From Paramacrobiotus metropolitanus (taxonomy: Eukaryota; Tardigrada; Eutardigrada; Parachela; Macrobiotidae), in the NCBI RefSeq assembly GCF_019649055.1, contig NW_026570223.1:1240001-1304000 (forward strand): 64,000 bases of DNA, read 5' to 3'. Made by a program: the position numbers and the translations under genes. The notes below the pieces were generated by a model. The model saw only the letters and a list, made by a program, of their open reading frames with translations, searched no databases and was not told the origin of the DNA. Positions 53,405-64,000 of the stretch are shown here, piece after piece; within the stretch, counting starts at the first letter, position 1; every line of letters starts with the position of its first letter.

Positions 53405-55568
53405 ATGGAGAACTCATGTTGTGGATTGTTTGTTGTCGAATCGAATAAACCGATTCCGCTGACCGCTATTGATTACGATGTCGATGTGAAAGGATTTGCC
53501 GGTTCATTCACTATTAACCAGACATTCCAGAACGTCGAATCTACGGATCTGGAAAGCGTGTACGGATTCCCGATGAACGACCAAGCAGCTGTCACGGGTT
53601 TCACCGTGAAGATCGACGACCGCACACTGAGCAGTCAGTTCAAGAAGAAGGACGAAGCCTTCAAGGAATACAACGCCGCGCTGCAGCGCGGAGCCGGCGC
53701 GTATCTTCTGGACCAGGCGGATCGCAGCGACGACACCTTCGTGCTGAGTGTGGGCAGACTGCCGCCCGGGAAGGAGTGCGTGGTCAGCATCAACTACGTC
53801 TGCACACTGGACAGCGTCAGCGAGACGAAGCAGCGACTGCTCATTCCCATGGCGCTCTTCCCGAGATACAATCCCAGTCCGGAACGCACGGTTGGGACAA
53901 CGGCGCCACCGGAGAGGTATGCTGCAACGGTGACGTATAAAGCGACGCTGGATGCCAAAATTGAAACGCTGGATAAAGTGAAATCCGTGTCGTCAGTGTC
54001 GCACCCGATTGCTGTCAGCATAACTGGAGACAGTTTCGTTCAGGTAGGTAGATTACAATCCGAAGCCTGAAGTAAACCTATTAATTTTATTGATCACGTC
54101 AACCTTCGATTTTTTATTTTGTAGCTGTACAAATGTATTTTTATGATAGCGATTTATTTGTAGTGTTTAATTTGATGCGTATAAAGGTATTTCAGTACGA
54201 ATATTTCAATTCCGCGTCTTAGCTTAAATTCAGTTGTACCTTCTCTGGCTACTCTAATTCTTGTTTCAGGTCACTTTCGGCGCCCAGCAGCAACCAGTTG
54301 ACCGCGATCTGGTAATCGACATTGAGATCCAGAAAATCCAGGGTGTTCTCGTTCGGCATCGGTGGCAGCTGCAGTCGCTCATTGGTCAACGGAATCGCGT
54401 TGGTCGGCAACGGAAAATCAGAGTACTGTAAACACGGTGAAATACTAGAAGACAAAATCGGCCGCCATCTGGAGCGAGCGTTGCAGCCTGCCGTTGTACA
54501 AGCGAGTGTTTTGTGGGAAGGAGTTAAAAACGTGCAAAAAGTGCCGTACGTGTTACCGCCCGTATTCCGCGGTGACCGGCAAATTGCTTATGCGTTCTTC
54601 GAAATTGGAGAGACAGGTCAGACTCCCAAAGTCGTTTTGCAGCTGAAAGACAAGTTGAAGAAAGAAACAGATTTTGCATATCCCATCAGCTCCGAAAAAA
54701 TTCAAGGCATTTCGAATTGGCAGCGAGAGCTTTAATTAAGTATTTGGAAACCGCTCCAACCGGAACAGCTTTTCTCGGTAGTAGTGGATCGTTACCAAAG
54801 CGAAATGCGGATTTGTCTGATTCAAAGAAGGAAGAAACTGATACGGACAACAAAAATGCGATAACGGGCATTTCTTTGAAATATGGTGTGATGTCAAAGT
54901 ACGTTTCGCTCCTGGCGATTGAAAAGCGAGAAGGTGGACAAGCGAAAGAGATGCAGTTACGAGAGATTCTTGTCCAGGTGTCCGCGCCGATGCGTCATAC
55001 GCCGATGTACGGAATAAGGATGGCGCAAATGGCTTGCGCCTCAGTGGCTCCACCTATGCCACTTGGCGGTTCTCTGAAGGAAAGCAGAGAGTCTGGAAAT
55101 TCTTCTAGATCGCGGAAAACTGAGGCATGCCACTTGGAATACATGGACTTGAACGAATTCTTGGAGGAAAATCCATTGAACCAAGAAAAACCAGGTTCAA
55201 GAAAAAAAATCTCACGTAGTCCCAAAACTGAGTCTAGAAATGAGAATTCAGACATGATCGATTCCACTCGAAAGCCGGTTCTAAATCAAGTGTTAGATCT
55301 GCAATTGTGGAATGGCAGCTGGGAATTTTCAGGGAATTTGGAAATCGTTCTGGGCGTTACTAAGGATGTTGCAGAACAAAAAGCCGGGGAAAAGCTGGAT
55401 CTTGTTGTCTTGGCCACTTTACTGGTAGTGGCTTATTTGAATGCCAAATATGCCGGTCAAGTGCAGATTTGGCAAGCCATTGCTAACAAAGCATTGACGT
55501 TCGTCCGGAAACAGATTACGTCCGACCAAGAAAACACTGTACTAAAAAAGTTCAAATCTTTGTTTTAA
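53405..55568 (+). pseudogene. VWA5A-like VIT-domain gene, VWA domain deleted, probable pseudogene
   Basis: Exon 1 (53405 to about 54042) encodes a full VIT domain (IDYDVDVKGFAGSFTINQTF, VYGFPMNDQAAVTGF, FVLSVGRLPPG). Exon 2 begins at 54270 after TTGTTTCAG with a match to the family's post-VIT DRDLVIDIEI. At about 54320 it jumps directly to FSFGIGGSCSRSLVN, which in VWA5A proteins is the end of the VWA domain: about 150-200 residues, including the MIDAS metal site, are missing. The junction also shifts the frame (frame 0 to frame 1), and a second shift occurs in an A-run near 54700. The remainder (54717-55568) resembles the VWA5A C-terminal region. The VIT exon itself is clean. An untraced alternative splice could rescue part of it. 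Confidence 0.75.
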
Positions 55569-56756
55569 TAGGATGCTGAACCTGAGAGCTTTACCCCCTT
55601 GTTTTCGGACATTTCTTTTTTTTTGTTTTTTATCCTGCAGTAACGAATCAGAGGGTTGATTAGAGTCAAAACATAATTTCAGCACCGCACAAAAGATGAT
55701 TTAACGCACGTTTCAGTTTTTACTTGTTCGCCTTGATATGAAGCACCGCAAATGAATGCCGGTTTAACAAGCACTTAAATATTCCTTGAATTAAAATAAA
55801 AAAACAAAGCAATTCTATGTTCTGATCCACGAATCCACGAAACACAGCATAGAACTGGCAGACAATTTTGTAAGCACTTCTTAGAGTAACAAATCAATGT
55901 TGGCAAAATCTCTAATACCAGTTACTTGCAGAGTTTATAGTGGGCTTTGACTTAAAAATGCAACAGGCGTAAAATTCTTTCGTGCATTATGATGGCACGG
56001 CTGCCACGCTTGCGTGGAAGACTTTTCTGTTACAGTATTTTATTTTTGTTATGTAGCTATAGTATGTACTATGTATTGGCAGTTGTTGTGATCGGTAACA
56101 TGCGGTTCGCTAACCCGAACACCCAGCGAGATTTGGGTGGGCATTCAAAAATAACCACAATGCCCAGTATACCAATGCAGTGTCCGTTCATATTATTAAA
56201 TGCTTCAAGAGACTATTCTTCGAAAGAATTTGTCAACAGTTCGTATCTCAAGCCTTTTTAATTCGCCCCAGAAAGCATTATACACCGTTTTGTACACATA
56301 TGCGAGATTGTCATTGGATTTTTATGAGTAAATAAGGAAATTTTCGTGTACTCTGTACGACTGTACCCATTTTTAATTTGATCAAAAAGAAAGCAGTGTA
56401 CACATTATGCAGTAGACGTGCAGTACTTGTACTGTACACTGTACCTTTTGTAAGTTTGTACACTGTAAGTATGTTGGTAAGTCTGCATACATAAACTGTA
56501 CTCGATTCTAAAATGCGATTACCTTGTACTTTGCAAATTCCGCAATGCCGAAAGCGTTTTTGATGGGGATTTTGCGGTTTGCTGGACCAAGTTCGTTAAA
56601 CGTTAACGGGTGGAAACAGCTAACATGAACATTAACATAGCTTCGACTGAATCGCTGCGACTTATTTGGTTTTTATATGGGGCAACTTTGGTGCGGCGCT
56701 TTCTTGTTTTTAGTTTTAAGTAAGAGTAGAAAATCGAGCACATACAACTAATATCA
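55569..56756. other. Gene-free spacer
   Basis: 1.2 kb with no gene that I can support. The open frame at 55989-56261 has a hydrophobic start but no other sign of coding. Confidence 0.45.
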
Positions 56757-59662
56757 TTATGCACATAAACAGTCGCCGGCAAGACATCCGTTTCCTGTTG
56801 AACATTCTGTGCACTTGGTTCCCGATGCGCCTAGGCTGTACGGACAGTTCTGGTTGGGCAAAACATTTCCCCTAATAAGACCACCAAAATATGAACACTG
56901 TAATTCAAAATATCGAACAGCTGATACGCAGGTTATTAGTGACTGTAATTATTATTCCGTTTTTAGCGCGAAAACTTACGGTGTGCAGTAATTGCAAACG
57001 TAGACGTCACTTCCGCTGCAAGTAGCTTTACCGCATCCAATTAGGGAGGTTTCTGCCCACATTAGCTGCAAATGTGATTACTGTAATGTAAACCCGTGAA
57101 CCAATGACCGAACGATCATGCAAATGCCCTTAATTCGGCTCTACTCTAGAACACTGCTAATTTGGTAAGTATGATTACGATATTTATTTTACAAATTTAA
57201 TAAATAGCTGTTGATACCCGTACACGCCCCTCTCGAATAAATTTCAGTGCTTACCTGCGTATAATGGCCAACCTTGGAAAACACATTGGCGGTGCTACAG
57301 TAGGTGAAATCTTTCACTTCATTATACCAGGCATCAACCGCTGATTTCCATGTGAAAAAACCGCTGGTGCCATCGAACCTATTTTGACCACATCCGTTCG
57401 GAAAACCTGTGCAAAATGAACCAGTGACCTTTGCATGTTGGCAAAACTAAAAATTTAGGCGCTGACTCTTCCATCCGAACGAACGGATCTGCGTATTAGC
57501 GGTAAAACTACAATTGTTAGCGAATCGTCAGTCATATACCTGGCGCTTTGCGGGCCGTATTGGCGTCATGAGGAGTAACGCTGGGATTGGTGCACTGATT
57601 GGCCCATGCTTGGGCGCTACTGGCCAGACAGGGATTCCATGTCAGCTTCCGCATATTCTTGGCATCGACACCGCGACGGTAACCGTTATGCCAGTCCACA
57701 ATGCTGGTGATGTCGGCAGCCGACACTTGCGACGCGGTGATGGGATAGCCCAGATCGGATGGGCTGGCCGTGCAGGTCGTGGGGCCGTTGTAGGTGGGGC
57801 TGGTAGCGGCAGCGCAGGTTTTTGTGCCGGTTCCAGTTCCCGTTCCAGTGCCCGTTCCCGTTCCCGTTCCCGTTCCTGTTCCCGTTCCTGTTCCAGTACC
57901 CGTTCCCGTTCCCGTCCCTGTCCCAGTCCCAGTTCCAGTCCCTGTTCCGGTGCCTGTGCCAGTTCCTGTACCTGTTCCACTTCCGGTACACAGCGATGAC
58001 GTACAGGGAACTACCAAAATAAATTTAAGTGAATGTGACCGCAACGTAAATCACATACAGATAGTGGTGTCCCACAAGTAAATTTCATGTGTTTAAGTAC
58101 TCTGTACAGTAGTTTTATAACAAATAAATTTTTGTCTGAAGCAATCCGCTTGGATGCAAGTTAGAATAGAATGGACCAAATAAAATTGTAATGCTAGAGG
58201 TTCTGGAATTTTCCGTACCGATAGCACATGTGGCGGAGCACTGATACATTAAGCTCAGCAGTTTGCAGTCGGTTTGGCTGATAGTGCTCTGTCTGGGAAT
58301 GCAGGTAAATGGTGCTTTGATGGTAAACGCTGGTTGTCCGTTGGTCCTTGGGAATTCGCTTGGTTGATTGTGCTATAGGGAATAAAACCGGTAAAATTCA
58401 TGTTGGGTCAGATATGGCTGTTTAACGCTGTTTACTGAATTGCTATTCATACCGTAATACTGCAGTAGTCATAAGGGAACATATCCCAGTAGGCTTCTGC
58501 TCCGCCGTACAATCGATAGGCAGCCTAAAAAAGGAATCGCGTAGATGTTACAGTATTTTGTTGAGAATCTGTATTCCACCGGCACTGGTTAGAAATTCAG
58601 ATTCAAGGGCATCCTTACCGCAACGGCAAGCAAATTATCAGCAGCAACAGTAATAAAATTTCCACGATCTCCACGTTGATGTTCATTGCGCTTGCCCATT
58701 GCGATGACCAAGTATTTCAGGACGCACATTGGATTACTGCTGCATTGTGCGGCATCGCGAGCTACACTGATGATCTGCTCGTTGAGATTGGTGGTGGTCA
58801 GTAGGTTAGTTTGCAGAACTCGGCCAGGAAAACTGGAGGAATACGACTGCGCACTGCAACATAGTATCGCTGCAATTTAGCAATACCCCAAACCATTGGC
58901 GTTTAATCTGTATAAAGTCGCCTGTATCCCGTTTATTAATAATCATAAATACTGGTTCGCCAAGCTAGCTGTTATACACAACGCTAACAAAAAATGTTGT
59001 AGGTCACTCTGAAACATGTACTTCCGGTACGCGTACTTGTGTTGACAGCTAAATGTAACGCCACAAATTATTAATAATAACAGTTTTTCTAGTTATCATT
59101 GCTATTAAATTTTGTAATATGTTTTGGCGAAATATTAATGGAACAGCCGATAAATACACGTAGATAAGGTCATAACAGTATTAGAGCTGCTTAATATACA
59201 GTACGATGCAGTACGTACGTGGTAACGGTGAACTTGAGATGGTACTCCGTCGAGGAGCAGTCCACTAGCGCTAGGTTTATACAGTTAGGGAGCGAGTTTA
59301 ATAACGACGTTACGGCGGTATTTACAGCCGTCCGTTCCGCTGATGCTGTAATTTGAATACCCATCGTCAGGCTACTGTTAGCATGTGGTAAATATGCCGG
59401 ATTCGACAGGAAGGAAAAGCATATCATTTACTGAGTATGGAATCGATGCAGTATGGGATACGATTCTTATTCCATCGTGAGAAGCGAGTATCCACGTTGA
59501 CAGTTCCTGCCAGACATAAAATATTACTGAAGTTTTTAACGATAAACTGGCTTATGAAATCACCAATGCTGTGCCACAATAAGCAAAGAATTATACCACT
59601 GTTTTACCGTAGCAGGCACCGGCTGCCAGTAGCAAAATTAATAAATACCCCGGTACGACCAT
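56757..59662 (-). CDS. CAP/SCP gene 2: secreted CAP-domain protein with (Gly-Thr)n linker
   Basis: Minus-strand exons: 59662-59608 (signal peptide MVVPGYLLILLLAAGACY), a second exon starting at 59345 whose end is uncertain (59216-59290), then 58869-58619, 58524-58453, 58372-58219, 58010-57540, 57406-57255, 57065-56980 and 56871-56757. The last six junctions are in phase. The N-terminal part is a Cys-containing region of unknown type (LDCSS-like; CSSNPMCVLKYLVIAMG; TCIPRQST). A (Gly-Thr)n linker of about 50 residues leads to the CAP domain with DWHNGYRRGVD, NPCLASSAQAWA, GHYTQ, WAETSLIGCG and VCNYC, then the Cys-rich tail PGNVLPNQNCPY...CLCA. Exon lengths in the CAP part match gene 1 (152, 86/89). 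The N-terminal modules differ from gene 1, indicating exon replacement after duplication. Confidence 0.8.
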
Positions 59663-61439
59663 TTTCGTAGATAGAGAACTAAAAGCAAATAGCTACCCAC
59701 ACTACCCACTGTACAAATCATAAACGTCTGTACGGTGTTTTATATGCTAAGTATTTTTATGGTAGGAAGGAATGTTGCTTATAGGTAAAAATAACGTCGG
59801 TTGTCCCACAGTCTGGTATGCTGCATCGGCATAAATATTTTGCTAATTTGGGAAAATCTTGAGTTGTGGTCTACCGGGAAATGAAAGCTTGTATTTTACA
59901 GTTTCTTTGAACCTATTAACATTTTACCGACATGTGTTGTCTAGTTGAATATTTGTTAACGTATTGCGAATCAGTAGTATTAATGGGGAATATAAAGATA
60001 TTTATAGTGACTGTGTATTTGAAGTATATTTAACAAAATTTGAATGAAGGGGGATCCGGGTGGATCTAGTGTCGATACATACGATTTAGGTTTTGTTATT
60101 TATTATAACGTAAACGAAAATCGGCCATATGGGTCATGTAGTACAATAAATATGTTATACTATTATTCAACAGACCTATCGCTGCATTTGCACAACATTT
60201 TATTTTTATTCAGTACACTAAACTTTGCCGATTTTACAGATTTACCTGTTCTGTATGCGTGCGGGCAGTGGCCCATTTGGCGTCAGCGTCGATCAAGCGT
60301 ACGTTTAAACAGTTATTCAAACGCTACGTGGGTCTCTGGAATTTCATGTAATGTCAAAAAAGCCCTTGCACGTATTGCAGAGGCATGCCAGTTTGCGAGT
60401 ACCACTTGAAAGTTGCTTTCTTTTAAAGATAGCGACACAGCTCTTTTCAAGCACGTTTACGTAGAAAAGATAGTAATTACCCTTTTTCGTTTAAGTCAGT
60501 GCGTCATTTTGGTCGTGGCTTTGACAACGCAATTATGCCATGCGCATATTTAGTAGAGCATGCCCATGGCATAAATGCGTTCGTTTAAGCTAATGGCGAT
60601 TAACCACATAAAAAATATTTACGGTTGCACATTAAAACAATAATAATAATCTATCGTTTGCAGTAGCAGACGACGTAACTTCTCGTACAACATCTGTTTG
60701 CGGTAGCCACAGCGATACTGCATGTAGCTATAGTATACTGGCGACTGGCGAGCCTTTGGTCACGTACGTTATCAGTTTACCTTCGTCTGCAACGATGAGG
60801 TATATTTTGTCGACCTTGTAACAGAGAGTCAATAGTGATTTACGTTGCTCTTTAGGAAAACATGGTTACTGAATTCACTGAGTAGTCTTTGCACAATAAC
60901 GTCACGAGCGGTAATATCTGTACAACAACATCACTCCCACCACAACAACGAAAAAACTCCAATCTGCATCCAGAATTCGGGCTAATTCCCAATTAAAAAG
61001 CCGTCATAACCTTACAGACAAATCCCTGTCTGATTTCTAAGCGCATCTGCCGCGCACCGTATTCGATACGCTATGCCGGCACAATACCCAGATTAACATT
61101 TTATTTCACATGATACTGTTTCAAATCCCTAATCCAGTTATTGATCTTGCAGGCTACATATATTATTAAATAAACTGCACAGTGAATGCATACCGTTGTC
61201 ATTACGTATTTACAATTATCTCCTACACGATGCTAAACCATTCCCGCTCGATTAGAGTCGTTTAGTGAATATCACGTACCTTTATCAACTATGCAATAAC
61301 TGCTTAATAAATGTTGCCGCGGTGGGTTTAATTTGACGAAGGCGTCCCTGGTTTGTATATTTCTGGTTTGCACAAACAGAGCAAAGTATAAACTGATCCC
61401 TTTTCCTGTGTCGTCGATACGAAACCCTTTATTTTCAAA
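59663..61439. other. Gene-free spacer
   Basis: 1.8 kb, AT-rich. The open frame at 60044-60409 is not supported by domain-like composition. Confidence 0.45.
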
Positions 61440-62462
61440 ATGGACTTTAACGTGTCGCGCAACGAAACTATCGCCAATAAAAGCGTCAATATTAACGGTT
61501 CAACAGCTGTAACGGGCATCTCGTGGTCATTTCCATCCATCAGCGATATGGTCATCTTCCCGTCCATCGTCATTTTCAACGGCTCGGTACTGTTCATTTT
61601 CATCTACCAAGGCTTACTATCGCGACCCTTCTACATTTACCTGGCCAATCTCCTCTTCGCCAATCTGGTATTCGCCATCATGAACAATCCGCTGGACATC
61701 CTCAACCTAATCTATCCATCCTGGTGGTTGGGTAATACCGCCTGCACCGTCTACCTGTACTCCATGTATGTCGTTGACGGGATCATGATGCACGCGCACG
61801 TTCTCATCGCTATTAACCGCGTCTGGGCCGTGACCTTCCATATCTCGTACACCCGTCGCAACACGGTGCGCACGGCGCTTTACTGCTGTTTGGCTTCGTG
61901 CATCTACGTGCACGCGGTGTGTCTGCCATACGTCGTCTTGGATGCGCTGTACTACCGGCTACCTATCGAAACAGCCGGATGTCTAATCAACACGGAGGCG
62001 TTGCAGTTCTGGAGTCTGCTAACGCAGTTCCTGATTTACACGCTCCCCATCGTCTTCATTGTCGCAGTGTATCCGTATCTGGTGTATAAGCGTCGGGCCC
62101 GTCGAATTGCAGCGAATATTGTCGCCCCGGAAACTGATCAAACACCGGCGTCGGAGAAGGTCGAAGCCGGGACAGTGGAAGTGCTCCCGAAAAATGGGAC
62201 ATATAATGCAAAGGGGGGAAAACGCGGATTCCGGGTGTTGACGGCATTGACCTTTAGCGTAACTCTGTTGTGGACGCCGTCGTGCATCTTCTTCAATGTC
62301 AACTGCTTCATCGATATCAGCGACCAGACGCTGCTGATGCAGATCGTGTTGGTTATGTTCGCCTCGGAAGCGGTGCTGGATCCATTGTTGTTTGCCCTGG
62401 TTTTGGATGATGTGCGGGATTTTATTGTCGGTTTGGTTCGAGCGCTCTTCAAAAGCGCGTGA
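61440..62462 (+). CDS. Intronless rhodopsin-like GPCR, receptor 5
   Basis: Single exon of 340 residues from ATG 61440. Four NxS/T sites lie in the N terminus, followed by seven hydrophobic segments. TM2 region YIYLANLLFANLVFAIMNN aligns with the MVNL...DFIY stretch of the cluster. TM3 ends in IAINRVWAVTFHISYTR, again with NRxW in place of DRY. ECL2 has DALYYRLPIETAGC, almost the same as the cluster's DALYYRLDIRTNGC. TM6 has LLWTPS and TM7 DPLLF. It is therefore a diverged relative of receptors 1-4 that has lost, or never gained, the intron, some 42 kb away. Its GC-richer codons differ from the AT-rich flanks. Confidence 0.85.
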   Translation: MDFNVSRNETIANKSVNINGSTAVTGISWSFPSISDMVIFPSIVIFNGSVLFIFIYQGLLSRPFYIYLANLLFANLVFAIMNNPLDILNLIYPSWWLGNTACTVYLYSMYVVDGIMMHAHVLIAINRVWAVTFHISYTRRNTVRTALYCCLASCIYVHAVCLPYVVLDALYYRLPIETAGCLINTEALQFWSLLTQFLIYTLPIVFIVAVYPYLVYKRRARRIAANIVAPETDQTPASEKVEAGTVEVLPKNGTYNAKGGKRGFRVLTALTFSVTLLWTPSCIFFNVNCFIDISDQTLLMQIVLVMFASEAVLDPLLFALVLDDVRDFIVGLVRALFKSA

Positions 62463-63311
62463 TCATATGAAAAGTTATCAATTTTACGAGATCACTTATT
62501 GGCGCTGACCGTGCTTTACTGTAGACCTATGGGTAAAAAACAGTGGCAGTCAAATTATTTTTACACTGTAGATGATTTAAGTATTTTCAAAGCATGTTCC
62601 ACAAGATTCTGAGATTGTATTTTCTATTGAATCTGTTGATCAAAGCCACACAGGGCGATGTACTTGTATATGCTGAGGTTTTATTGTGGTCTCCGAATGC
62701 GTTGGTTTGTATAGTTTGTGCAAAATTGTCTCAGTAGGTCATACATTATATGACATAAATTCCCCATGGAAGGCTTACCCATAATATTGTCTTCTCTAAG
62801 GCATTTGTTCTTTATTTTTCTACTGGCCCTTGAAGAGAATACAACGATTTAACTGCGAAACGGAAATAGTTGTAAACTCGACCCTGGGAATTCCCGCTGC
62901 ATGATCACGCACGAGTAGAAGCAATTTGGAAATCCTCGAAATGCCGCAGAGGATAAATGCACTACTTCGAAGTATCATATTAAAAGTGTGCTCGTTGTTG
63001 CTCGAATAATAAGTAACATATTCGATGTAATCAAAACGATCATTTAATTTCTCACATGATCAATGATACTGTTACTATTTAAGAAGTACAGTACTGCACC
63101 GTGGACCCAGTCTAATGACAGTAAAGCAAGAAAATAATTATACAAAAAACCACGCGTCGTGTTGGTGATCTCACTTTCACTTTTCGTGCTTGATGGCAAG
63201 CGCGTAAAACATGTACAGTATAATATTTAAGTTCGCCTTTGTTCTGCTTCTGCAAGTTACACATGAACTTCTCAATAAATAAGTACTTCTGTTCCATTTC
63301 CGCACTTAATC
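62463..63311. other. Convergent spacer between two GPCR genes
   Basis: No gene seen. AATAAA on the minus strand near 63283-63278 precedes the poly(A) side of the next gene's stop region. Confidence 0.4.
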
Positions 63312-64000
63312 TTATTTACCAAGTTGTAAAACTGCATCCCTGAGATATCCAATAGAAACTACAAATAATACCGGATCTAATACAGAATGAATTAATTTAA
63401 ATATGTTCATAACTGAAAAAAATACAAAACTCTGCGAGCGAATCCAGTAGTAAACATTCGATGGCATCCAGCAAACCGTGACACTAACGGTTACCAGTGT
63501 AAGCACAGCAAAGGAGCGCGTTCGGTCTCGCTGTGTCTGGTCACCTTCTGCACCTGGACGAATGGCGTTGCGTTTCACTTTATACACCAGAAAAAGCGGA
63601 TAACTCAGCGTCACTACCATCTGCGGAATATTGTAGAATACCGCGCCACAGATCAAAAGCCACTCTTGCAATCCTGAAGAATTAAATACGTAGACTTGCA
63701 GCGAACAGTCTTCGTTGGCTGCTGGCGTCCGGAAGTATACGGTGTAAACACACACTCCTGGGACAGCGAAAATGACAGCCAAAAGGATTAGCATTATATT
63801 AATACACCACGCGACGTTTTTGCTGTGGTATCGCCGATAAAAAAACGGAATAGCCAAAGCGCAGATTCTATTTAAACAGATCAACATGTGGGAAAACGGC
63901 AGGACCAAACCAACCGGCATACGCAGTAGTAAATGGATAAAACAAAAAGTCGGTAATAGTGTAATAGGTAGTAGATCTTTTATTAACAGAGACACCGGGC
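63312..64000 (-). CDS. Rhodopsin-like GPCR, receptor 6, partial (5' end beyond window)
   Basis: Open from the window edge to the stop at 63312; about 227 residues, covering TM3 to the C terminus. TM3 ends in MLICLNRICALAIPFFYRR (NRIC in place of DRY). ECL2 carries a Cys in NEDCSLQVY, TM6 has VCWMPSNVYYW, and TM7 has DPVLFVVSIGYLRDA. The family signature (NRxx, CWxPS, DPxLF) is that of the cluster, but sequence identity is lower. It is orientated opposite to receptor 5. Confidence 0.8.
   Translation of the reverse strand, partial: PVSLLIKDLLPITLLPTFCFIHLLLRMPVGLVLPFSHMLICLNRICALAIPFFYRRYHSKNVAWCINIMLILLAVIFAVPGVCVYTVYFRTPAANEDCSLQVYVFNSSGLQEWLLICGAVFYNIPQMVVTLSYPLFLVYKVKRNAIRPGAEGDQTQRDRTRSFAVLTLVTVSVTVCWMPSNVYYWIRSQSFVFFSVMNIFKLIHSVLDPVLFVVSIGYLRDAVLQLGK

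Noticed and set aside
57514-57999. Plus-strand open frames over the CAP 2 Gly-Thr exon (Arg/Ser-rich and Val-Pro repeats)
   Set aside because: The hexameric repeat is open in all frames; only the minus-strand frame has CAP motifs and fitting splice sites.
60044-60409. 121-codon open frame
   Set aside because: AT-rich composition and no recognisable motif or promoter.

Overview
The window is animal nuclear DNA: genes are split by short GT-AG introns, coding islands sit in AT-rich spacers, and retroelements of several classes are present. A local expansion of one odd class-A GPCR family, secreted CAP/SCP proteins and compact introns suggest a small invertebrate, plausibly an ecdysozoan such as a tardigrade. 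That is an inference from style, not a placement.

Layout. 1-1947 holds the 3' half of an SLC26 anion transporter (+). 2626-19539 is a tandem GPCR cluster (+) with two intact receptors (2626-4024, 15000-16451) and two wrecked ones (6091-9235, 18270-19539). One wreck carries a 5'-truncated LINE-type insertion (7432-9144, - strand) with a target-site duplication. A DIRS/Ngaro-like tyrosine-recombinase retrotransposon (about 9477-13215, - strand) and a pogo/Tigger-like MITE (16629-17233) lie between receptors.

The main object is a 24,721-bp LTR retrotransposon at 20192-44912 with 584-bp LTRs that look identical and a 4-bp target-site duplication (CGTC). It has a structured leader, a Gag-protease ORF with a long coiled coil, a pol ORF of the Ty3/gypsy type reached by a probable -1 frameshift (GTTAAAC), and about 12 kb of extra cargo. 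The cargo is at least five accessory genes. One is a spliced gene on the opposite strand; another is a sense-strand gene with an intron. There is also an array of about eleven tRNA-like pol III promoter modules that carries degenerate copies of the LTR-end/PBS junction. Pol carries three copies of the integrase-type H2C2 zinc module: before RT, in integrase, and at the C terminus.

The element sits in a coding exon of a minus-strand secreted CAP gene (exons at 46823-44913 and 20191-19985). Removing the element and one TSD copy leaves an open, in-phase gene, so the insertion looks recent. A paralogous CAP gene lies at 56757-59662 (-). Between them are a foldback repeat (50608-51070), a small four-exon HMG-box gene (51460-52082, -) and a VIT-domain gene whose VWA domain is deleted (53405-55568, probable pseudogene). 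The right end has an intronless GPCR (61440-62462, +) and a partial GPCR (63312 to the edge, -).

Exon joins, domain calls and repeat alignments were made by eye; nothing was searched against databases.
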